Positions 1 to 4,461 of a DNA stretch of 7,546 bases are shown piece after piece; the stretch's first letter is position 1; every line of letters begins with the position of its first letter. The notes beneath the pieces were generated by a model. That model saw only the letters and a program-made list of their open reading frames with translations, searched no databases and was not told the origin of the DNA. Location: positions 1 through 7,546 of the forward strand of contig CAIYEO010000059.1 of the NCBI GenBank assembly GCA_903925195.1, in the 5' to 3' direction. This DNA is from an uncultured Candidatus Saccharibacteria bacterium. GTDB lineage: Bacteria > Patescibacteria > Saccharimonadia > Saccharimonadales > UBA4665. Position numbers and translations under genes: made by a program.

Positions 1-15
1 AAATACCCTTCTTCT

Positions 16-624
16 TTAAATTACTATATTTTCTTCTTCTAAAATGCCATTCTTATCAACAAGTACCTGCTTCTTAGCTAGAATAATATTAGATATGAAC
101 CTGTCTTTAACCTGCTGACGATAGACATATTCATCAAGATTCATAACGACATACCTTATTTCCTTATTTTCCTGGGATTCAAGCTCAATAATAAATTTTT
201 CCAACTTGTTCCTATTAACATCTCCCACTATTAACAAGTCGATTCCAGATATTTCATCGTTTGTAAATTGACCGGTGTAGAAAGCCAATTCTACGTTACC
301 TATGCCCCTGAAAATGCCAGAGTCTACAACTTGTCCATGCTCCTTCTCGGAGTTTTCCTTAACCTTGGACTTATTTGAGAATATTTCAGATAATGCTGCA
401 TTATATTCAAATTTTTGATTAACCTCATAATAAAGCTTATTATTATCATTTCTAGATACAATGATACCTATGCTCAAGAGATTGGCGAGTTCTCGCCTAA
501 CAGAGTTTATTTGTTCGTCGATTTTTCTAGTTATTTCTCTTACGTAAAATGATCTATTGGGATTTGAATAAAACAACTGCAGTAGCTTCACTCTTGTCTT
601 GGACCCGAACAATTGATCAATCAT
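16..624 (-). CDS. HTH regulator with degenerate nucleotidyltransferase-like domain
   Basis: Predicted 202-aa cytosolic DNA-binding protein. Residues about 6-58 look like a winged helix-turn-helix: an opening LFGSKTRVKLLQLF helix, then SFYVREITRKI and a recognition-like helix NSVRRELANLLSIGI, with a wing at about 59-68. After a polar, charged linker (about 82-103), residues 108-175 resemble a minimal nucleotidyltransferase (MNT) fold ending in GIDLLIVGD (127-135). The usual catalytic signature, GS followed by DxD, is not intact: the GS position reads GQ (118-119) and the first Asp is Gly127, leaving only Asp129. I therefore infer a binding or sensing role, not nucleotidyl transfer. ATG at 624 is chosen because related proteins begin with this short N-terminus. 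It is the last gene of the thrS-miaA strand, 37 nt after miaA, with a promoter-like extended -10 immediately upstream. The target is unknown. The HTH assignment is fairly sure; the MNT assignment is moderate. Confidence 0.75.
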   Translation of the reverse strand: MIDQLFGSKTRVKLLQLFYSNPNRSFYVREITRKIDEQINSVRRELANLLSIGIIVSRNDNNKLYYEVNQKFEYNAALSEIFSNKSKVKENSEKEHGQVVDSGIFRGIGNVELAFYTGQFTNDEISGIDLLIVGDVNRNKLEKFIIELESQENKEIRYVVMNLDEYVYRQQVKDRFISNIILAKKQVLVDKNGILEEENIVI

Positions 625-632
625 ATTAATAT
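612..632. repeat. Two adjacent 10-bp palindromes over the HTH gene start
   Basis: ATTGATCAAT (612-621) and ATATTAATAT (623-632) are both perfect 10-bp palindromes, one base apart. They cover the start codon and the promoter-like element. Their position would suit an autoregulatory operator for the winged-helix protein, but short AT-rich palindromes are common by chance in this sequence. Confidence 0.25.
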
Positions 633-639
633 TGTATCA
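631..639 (-). promoter_or_regulatory. Extended -10 promoter candidate for the HTH regulator
   Basis: On the minus strand the bases read TGATACAAT, an extended -10 (TGn plus TACAAT, one mismatch to TATAAT), with no convincing -35. Only six bases separate it from the ATG at 624, so transcription would begin at or next to the start codon and yield a leaderless mRNA. There is no Shine-Dalgarno sequence in the gap after miaA, which fits. The gene could equally be read through from miaA. Confidence 0.35.
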
Positions 640-661
640 AAGAATATAGAAGTAAAATACT

Positions 662-1528
662 CTATTTGTTCAGAAACGTTGTTATTAAATCAACTGCTTC
701 GCTCTGTTTATTAATCCAATGGATATTTTTATTGCGCTTAAACCAAGTTCGTTGCCGTTTTGCATAATTTAATGTGTCTTTTATTAGAATCTTCCTAAGC
801 TCTGTACGATTAATTTTACCTTCGAAATAATCACGGAACTCTCTATACCCAATTGATTTCATCGGTTCAATATCCCAACCATAAATCTCGCTTAGACCCC
901 TGACCTCATCCTCGAGTCCATTATCTAGCATCTTACTGATTCTATTTTCGACTCTAGTCTGTAATTCATTTTTATCAACACTTAAGCCTATAACTAAACA
1001 ATTGTCTATTATTTTATTATTAACAGCATTGCCGTTGTTGTAAACCACACTCATGAGGTGTCTAGAATTATTTTCATTCTTAGGTAGGGTGAGCCCTTTC
1101 TTAATTACCATCTCCTTAAGTTGCCTGACATTAAGTTTTTTAAGATCCTCTCTTAACTGATTATCTTGTTTCCTGGAAAAATCATAGTCGTAAATCACAG
1201 AATCTATATATAAACCGCTGCCACCCACCATGACTGGTAATTTATCTTTAGCGTTAATCTTATCAATTTCTTTTTTGCACATAGTTTTAAAATCAGCAGC
1301 CGAAATAGGGCTATTAGGATCAATACAGTTTAAAAGATGATGCTCTACTTGATTTAGCTCGCCTTCTGAAGGGGCTGCTGTCCCAATCTTCATTCCCTTA
1401 TAGATGGTTCTTGAGTCGCAGGAGATTATTTCTCCTTTGAATATTTTAGCTAGATTGAGACTCATTTCAGTTTTGCCACTGGCCGTCTCCCCTACTAATA
1501 CTATTAAGGGCTTTAAAATTTTCGACAT
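662..1528 (-). CDS. miaA: tRNA dimethylallyltransferase MiaA
   Basis: Transfers a dimethylallyl group from dimethylallyl diphosphate to N6 of A37 in tRNAs that read codons starting with U (first step of i6A/ms2i6A). Family signatures appear in order: P-loop GETASGKT (13-20), SCDSRTIYKGMKIGTA (36-51) matching the DSRQvYrgMdIGTAKP element, EHHLL at 62-66, GGSGLYI (102-108), SIGYREF (225-231), and the C-terminal YAKRQRTWFKR (255-265). At 288 aa it is slightly shorter than the usual 300-315. The stretch around 150-170, where family members carry an RRxxRALE-like helix, is diverged (NSRHLMSVV), although the catalytic N-terminal motifs are intact. Its ATG shares one base with the thrS stop (TAATG), with no Shine-Dalgarno upstream, so translation is probably coupled to thrS. 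It stops at TAG. The assignment is secure. Confidence 0.95.
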   Translation of the reverse strand: MSKILKPLIVLVGETASGKTEMSLNLAKIFKGEIISCDSRTIYKGMKIGTAAPSEGELNQVEHHLLNCIDPNSPISAADFKTMCKKEIDKINAKDKLPVMVGGSGLYIDSVIYDYDFSRKQDNQLREDLKKLNVRQLKEMVIKKGLTLPKNENNSRHLMSVVYNNGNAVNNKIIDNCLVIGLSVDKNELQTRVENRISKMLDNGLEDEVRGLSEIYGWDIEPMKSIGYREFRDYFEGKINRTELRKILIKDTLNYAKRQRTWFKRNKNIHWINKQSEAVDLITTFLNK

Positions 1529-3363
1529 TACAGGGTTGTTTTGCTAGATCGGGCAACTGACTCTTCGGAAACCTTTTTGAGAAAATCATCTATAGCTAGA
1601 GTTGCCTCATCGCCCACCTTTAAATCATCCCTAATTCTTGGAGTAACTTCACTTGAACTTATCTCCTTTTCACCAATTACGATTGTATATGGAATTTTCA
1701 TCATCTCAGAAGATCTAATCTTTTTTCCTACAGATTCATTAGAGTTATCGACTTCAATCCTAAGGTTCTGGCCTAGGGCTTTTTCTCTAAGTTCATCTGC
1801 AAAACCTATAGTTGAATCTTCTTGGTTAACAGTTATAACTCTAACCTGCTCAGGAGCAAGCCAAACTGGAAACCTACCCTTAGAGTTTTCTATATAAGCC
1901 GACATAAATCTTTCCAATGATCCCATAAGAGCAAAATGGATCATTACAGGTGTTTTTTCCTGACCATCCTCATCTGTGTATTTAAGGCCAAATCTTTCAG
2001 GCTGAACAAAATCAAGCTGTGGAGTGGCTAACTGCCACTCTCTTCCAAGAGCATCTGTGCCCATGAAGTCTATCTTGGGCCCATAGAAAGCAGCTTCACC
2101 TTCTCCCACATAATATTCAAGCCCCGATTTTTCAACAATATTTTTAAGTATAGTCTGGGCATTGTCCCATAATTCCTTGCTTCCTAAATATTTATCTGAA
2201 TCATCTCTAAAGGATAGCCTAGCTTTAAGATTCATGCCCAATGTATCATAAAACTCTTTTACTTTTTCAACTAAATTAGAAATACATGCTTCAATTTGAT
2301 CAGGAGTGCAAAATGTATGGCTATCATCCTGGGTAAGAGACCTAACTCTTGCAAGCCCTAATAGCTCACCTGCTTTTTCATCTCTGTAGTCCGTGGTTGT
2401 TTCCATGTACTTAAGCGGAAGATCTCGGTAGCTTCTAGGTCTAGAAGCATATATTTGCTGGTGATGAGGACAATTCATTGGCTTAAGGACCAGTTTATCC
2501 TTGGTTTCCTTACTATTTACAGTTAACCATTGATCACCAAACTTAGCCCAGTGCCCAGAAACTTCATAAAGTTCCTGCTTGGCGATATGAGGAGTCCACA
2601 CATTTTGATAACCAATTTTTTTTCTTATTTCCTGAGAATATTTATTAAGTTCATCTCTTAGAACCGTTCCTCTGGGAGTAAACAATGGCAGTCCGGCTCC
2701 GACTAATGGAGATATAATGAATAAATCAAGTTCCTGACCAAGCTTGCGATGATCGTTCTTCTTGGCAGACTCTAATGCCTGCAGATAGTCATTTAGCTGT
2801 TCTTTTGTTTCAAAAGCAGCTCCATAAATTCTCTGCATCTGAGGATTGGTATCTTTGCCTCTCCAATATGCACCCGAAATCCTCAAAAGCTTAAAAGCGC
2901 CAACCTTGCCTGTTTTTTCTACGTGAGGACCACGACAAAGGTCAACAAAATCACCATTCCTATAAAAGGACACTTTTTCAACCTTACTATCATCACCAGA
3001 CTCAATTCCAAGCTCATCGCTATCGATATCCTTAGCCTCCGTCGTGCCAGATCTCTTTAAGTCATTGAGAAGTTCGAGCTTGTAAGGCTGATTACTCTCA
3101 TTAGCCCATTCAATTGCAGAATCAATATCGAGATCATATTGCTCAAAAGCTTCATTGTTATTGATTATCTTTCTCATTTCTTTTTCGATAGTCGCAAAAT
3201 CATCAGTTGATAGCTTATCTGCCCCTAGATCGATATCGTAGTAAAAACCATTGTCTATTACTGGACCAACGCCGAATTTAGCATCTGGCCAACTTCTTTT
3301 TATGGCTGTGGCCATAATATGGGCTAATGAATGTCTCTGAGCTTTAATATTTTCGCTTGTCAT
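1528..3363 (-). CDS. thrS: Threonyl-tRNA synthetase lacking the N-terminal TGS domain
   Basis: Class II synthetase that charges tRNA-Thr and edits Ser-tRNA-Thr. The editing domain opens almost at residue 1 with HSLAH (11-15) and carries DLCRGPH (C143, H147). The catalytic core has zinc ligands C298 (KPMNCPHH), H349 (TQDDSHTF) and H476 (MIHF), motif 2 around 326-341 (YRDEK...LARVR) and motif 3 GSLERF (481-486). The anticodon-binding domain runs from about 505 (PEQVRVI) to 600. Compared with E. coli ThrRS (about 642 aa; H73/H77, C182/H186, C334/H385/H511), all key residues are present, but the first pair is shifted by 62 residues, so the TGS domain is absent. An in-frame TGA just upstream rules out an N-terminal extension. 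GAGAG lies only 3 nt before the ATG, too close for a normal Shine-Dalgarno. The gene overlaps miaA by one base and is preceded by a strong terminator in its leader. Confidence 0.97.
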   Translation of the reverse strand: MTSENIKAQRHSLAHIMATAIKRSWPDAKFGVGPVIDNGFYYDIDLGADKLSTDDFATIEKEMRKIINNNEAFEQYDLDIDSAIEWANESNQPYKLELLNDLKRSGTTEAKDIDSDELGIESGDDSKVEKVSFYRNGDFVDLCRGPHVEKTGKVGAFKLLRISGAYWRGKDTNPQMQRIYGAAFETKEQLNDYLQALESAKKNDHRKLGQELDLFIISPLVGAGLPLFTPRGTVLRDELNKYSQEIRKKIGYQNVWTPHIAKQELYEVSGHWAKFGDQWLTVNSKETKDKLVLKPMNCPHHQQIYASRPRSYRDLPLKYMETTTDYRDEKAGELLGLARVRSLTQDDSHTFCTPDQIEACISNLVEKVKEFYDTLGMNLKARLSFRDDSDKYLGSKELWDNAQTILKNIVEKSGLEYYVGEGEAAFYGPKIDFMGTDALGREWQLATPQLDFVQPERFGLKYTDEDGQEKTPVMIHFALMGSLERFMSAYIENSKGRFPVWLAPEQVRVITVNQEDSTIGFADELREKALGQNLRIEVDNSNESVGKKIRSSEMMKIPYTIVIGEKEISSSEVTPRIRDDLKVGDEATLAIDDFLKKVSEESVARSSKTTL

Positions 3364-3396
3364 ATTCTCTCATAATAACAGATAAGAAGCGCAAAT

Positions 3397-3439
3397 AAAA
3401 AAATCGGCTTAAATGTCATCGCAAGTACATTCAAGCCGA
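3397..3439 (-). terminator. Strong intrinsic terminator in the thrS leader
   Basis: On the minus strand, 3439-3427 and 3416-3404 form a 13-bp stem (one G-U pair) with a 10-nt loop, followed at once by seven U residues (3403-3397). The plus strand has no U-tract, so it acts only in the thrS direction. It lies about 34 nt before the thrS ATG, so any transcript starting upstream must pass it. It either ends a short RNA made from 3440-3580 or works as a transcription attenuator of thrS. I found no T-box GGGUGG-type sequence, no threonine-rich leader peptide and no clear antiterminator arm. Confidence 0.85.
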
Positions 3440-3482
3440 TAAATTATGTGTTAAAAACACTACCTAAAACTTCACTCTAATT

Positions 3483-3491
3483 AATATATCA
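3483..3491 (-). promoter_or_regulatory. thrS: Candidate extended -10 promoter for the thrS leader
   Basis: On the minus strand TGATATATT is an extended -10 element (TGn followed by TATATT). It would start transcription near 3476, about 37 nt before the terminator hairpin. A second option, TATACT at 3500-3505, lacks a good -35. Between here and the tRNA terminator at 3582 I see no gene. If either promoter is used, the terminated product is an RNA of about 80-100 nt and full-length thrS mRNA needs readthrough. Confidence 0.35.
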
Positions 3492-3581
3492 GTATTAGTA
3501 GTATAAGGCTAGTAAAATGTTATTGTTATTAATACATGATTAGCTGGGGATAACTTATTCAGATTATTCTTTTTGTGATAT

Positions 3582-3605
3582 AAAAAAATCCCAGCGTAAT
3601 TGGGA
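3582..3605 (-). terminator. Intrinsic terminator of tRNA-Val
   Basis: On the minus strand, TCCCA and TGGGA form a 5-bp stem with a 7-nt loop (3605-3589), followed by seven U residues (3588-3582). It lies 11 nt past the CCA end of the tRNA, which suggests the tRNA is its own transcription unit. The short stem may leak. Confidence 0.7.
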
Positions 3606-3616
3606 CTTAAAATATG

Positions 3617-3693
3617 TGGTGGACCCTAGAGGACTTGAACCTCTGACCTCTTCCACGTCAAGGAAGCGCTCTAGCCAACTGAGCTAAGGGTCC
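3617..3693 (-). tRNA. tRNA-Val (anticodon GAC), CCA encoded
   Basis: Full cloverleaf of 77 nt on the minus strand. The acceptor stem GGACCCT/AGGGTCC is 7 bp and perfect. The D arm is GCTC...GAGC and the anticodon arm is CTTCC-TTGACGT-GGAAG. The variable loop is AGGTC and the T arm is AGAGG-TTCAAGT-CCTCT. The discriminator base is A and CCA is encoded. Loop positions 34-36 are GAC, which reads GUC/GUU valine codons, and the anticodon arm resembles E. coli tRNA-Val(GAC). It has its own promoter (3706-3734) and terminator (3582-3605). Confidence 0.96.
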
Positions 3694-3705
3694 ACTAAAT
3701 ATCAA

Positions 3706-3734
3706 AATATACTCTATTATGAAGACTTTTTCAA
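3706..3734 (-). promoter_or_regulatory. Promoter of tRNA-Val
   Basis: On the minus strand the -35 TTGAAA (3729-3734) and -10 TATATT (3706-3711) are 17 bp apart, the optimal sigma70-type spacing, with one or two mismatches each. The -10 ends 12 nt before the first tRNA base, giving a very short 5' leader. This is the best-formed promoter in the window. Confidence 0.7.
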
Positions 3735-3744
3735 CCTTAAATAG

Positions 3745-3759
3745 CCATAGAGACTATGG
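3745..3759. repeat. Short inverted repeat between divergent promoters
   Basis: CCATAG-AGA-CTATGG is a 6-bp inverted repeat with a 3-nt spacer. It sits between the -35 of the tRNA promoter and the -35 of the divergent plus-strand promoter. It could be a shared operator, but it is short and unproven. Confidence 0.3.
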
Positions 3760-3767
3760 GCAATACA

Positions 3768-3796
3768 TTGACTTTATTTGATATTTGTGTTAGCAT
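3768..3796 (+). promoter_or_regulatory. Promoter candidate before the small ORF
   Basis: TTGACT (3768-3773) and TAGCAT (3791-3796) are 17 bp apart. The -35 matches 5 of 6 positions; the -10 matches 4 of 6. Transcription would start near 3803, about 18 nt before the GTG of the small ORF. The transcript could also run on into nrdR, 246 nt downstream of the -10. Confidence 0.4.
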
Positions 3797-3820
3797 TACC
3801 AAGTTAAACAGGGATAAAAT

Positions 3821-3925
3821 GTGAGTGTCAAAAAGAATTTTTTGGACGGCTATAAGCTGTTCTATGAAGAGTTATTTACTTCAAAATCGTTAGATCGAAT
3901 CAAAAGATCTAGATCTTCTAAATAA
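3821..3925 (+). CDS. Possible small ORF, 34 aa, unknown
   Basis: I do not recognise this product. From GTG at 3821 a frame runs 34 codons to TAA at 3923. The peptide has an N-terminal half rich in aromatic and acidic residues (NFLDGYKLFYEELF) and a strongly basic, serine-rich tail (SLDRIKRSRSSK). There is no membrane segment or signal peptide. Support is contextual: a promoter-like pair with 17-bp spacing upstream, an AGGG sequence 8-11 nt before the GTG as a weak ribosome site, and no competing long frame. Against it are the short length and GTG start. It could instead be a non-coding RNA or the 5' leader of nrdR. Confidence 0.3.
   Translation: MSVKKNFLDGYKLFYEELFTSKSLDRIKRSRSSK
3904..3917. 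repeat. 14-bp perfect palindrome
   Basis: AAGATCTAGATCTT is a perfect 14-bp palindrome near the 3' end of the small ORF. It could be a binding site for a dimeric protein, or simply reflect the Arg-Ser-Arg-Ser codons it overlaps. It has no loop, so it would make a poor RNA hairpin. Confidence 0.35.
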
Positions 3926-3952
3926 ATATCATTTTAACGTGACAACAATCCC

Positions 3953-3971
3953 CCTTTAGGTACCCTAGAGG
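3953..3971. repeat. 8-bp hairpin upstream of nrdR
   Basis: CCTTTAGG-TAC-CCTAGAGG can fold into an 8-bp stem (one G-U pair) with a 3-nt loop, 27 nt after the small ORF. The following bases (CTATTCTTATAC) are only moderately U-rich, so as a terminator for the small transcript it would be weak. Apart from this hairpin and the nrdR control sites, I see nothing in 3926-4041. Confidence 0.35.
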
Positions 3972-4006
3972 CTATTCTTATACACAAATTAATAATGCTT
4001 TTCCAC

Positions 4007-4012
4007 TATGAT
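4007..4012 (+). promoter_or_regulatory. nrdR: Candidate -10 of nrdR
   Basis: TATGAT matches TATAAT at five of six positions, but there is no good -35 at 16-18 bp. It would start transcription near 4018-4020, placing the palindrome at 4026-4043 just downstream of the start point, where a bound repressor would block elongation or initiation. Confidence 0.3.
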
Positions 4013-4025
4013 TTTTGCCAGGGTT

Positions 4026-4043
4026 ATGTCAATATATTGACAT
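4026..4043. promoter_or_regulatory. Putative NrdR box over the nrdR start codon
   Basis: ATGTCAATATATTGACAT is a perfect 18-bp palindrome whose right end includes the first two bases of the nrdR ATG. Its central ten bases, CAATATATTG, fit the core of the published NrdR-box consensus (acaCwAtATaTwGtgt). The outer bases (tgt/aca) differ from that consensus. Position and symmetry suggest autorepression of nrdR. I looked for the usual second box about one and a half turns beyond the first and found no good one, only a CACTAT half-site at 4004-4009. Confidence 0.6.
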
Positions 4044-4461
4044 GGTATGTATTTATTGTAATGGATTAACCTCCGTATCTAACTCGAGATCCTCAAAGAA
4101 CGATGTTTCTATTTGGAGAAGAAGACAATGCAAAGACTGTAGTGCGGTATTCACTACCAATGAAGTTCCAGACCTAGATAGAGCCATAGTTGTTGAAGCC
4201 ACTGACGGCTCATATGAGCCTTTTTCGTTCGATAAACTTTACCAAAGCATACTTGAGTCATGTAAGCACCGAAAAAGCCCTCTCGTGGACGCCAGATCTC
4301 TAACAAAAACTATACTGCGTCTATCTTTTTCTAAGCCCAACAATGGATCAATTCCAAAGAGTACTGTTTTTTCTAATTGCATCAAAGTTTTAAATAACTT
4401 TGACAAAGTTGCAGCAACCTATTATCGTGCATATTACTCTGATAAAAATGAGAACAATTAA
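4042..4461 (+). CDS. nrdR: Transcriptional repressor NrdR
   Basis: Nucleotide-sensing repressor of ribonucleotide reductase genes. A zinc ribbon is formed by C3/C6 and C30/C33 (VCIYC and QCKDC), with the family's basic run WRRRQC (25-30) and FTTNE (37-41) in place of the usual FTTYE. An ATP-cone domain follows from about residue 49, recognisable by DGSYEPFSFDKL (55-66). The VxKRDG element reads VEATDG (51-56), so its Lys and Arg are missing; nucleotide binding may differ from the norm. The product is 139 aa, slightly shorter than the usual 150 or so. ATG at 4042 is chosen because the family begins MxCxxC; the frame is open back to a TTG at 4015, which would add nine non-family residues. The only AGGG lies 18 nt upstream, too far to help. 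The start codon is overlapped by a putative NrdR box. The 3' end overlaps the convergent glycosyltransferase gene by 4 nt. Confidence 0.92.
   Translation: MVCIYCNGLTSVSNSRSSKNDVSIWRRRQCKDCSAVFTTNEVPDLDRAIVVEATDGSYEPFSFDKLYQSILESCKHRKSPLVDARSLTKTILRLSFSKPNNGSIPKSTVFSNCIKVLNNFDKVAATYYRAYYSDKNENN

Noticed and set aside
1541..1897. 118-codon plus-strand frame inside thrS, and two shorter ones inside the glycosyltransferase gene (4959-5174, 5362-5592).
   Set aside because: All lie antisense to well-conserved coding sequence and show no recognisable domain or upstream signal.
3427..3480. A threonine-rich leader peptide or T-box controlling thrS.
   Set aside because: The short frames here (GTG plus 3 codons, and a 9-codon frame) contain at most one threonine codon, and no T-box core sequence is visible.
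3623..3971. The decamer ACCCTAGAGG occurs in the tRNA-Val 3' half (3623-3632) and again at 3962-3971, like a duplicated attachment site.
   Set aside because: The second copy lies on the 5' side of the tRNA, not beyond its 3' end where an integrated element would lie. Only 10 bp match and no integrase is present. It is more likely chance.
4004..4018. Second NrdR box upstream of the palindrome.
   Set aside because: Only one half-site (CACTAT) fits; the other half does not, and the spacing to the good box (24 bp) is not the usual phased distance.
4015..4041. Upstream TTG start for nrdR, adding nine residues.
   Set aside because: NrdR proteins begin MxCxxC, which ATG 4042 gives exactly. The extra residues have no family match and would be encoded by the operator-like palindrome.
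4027..4065. TTGACA -35 elements on both strands within the palindrome.
   Set aside because: The TTGACA strings are a by-product of the palindrome. At 16-18 bp neither strand has a convincing -10.
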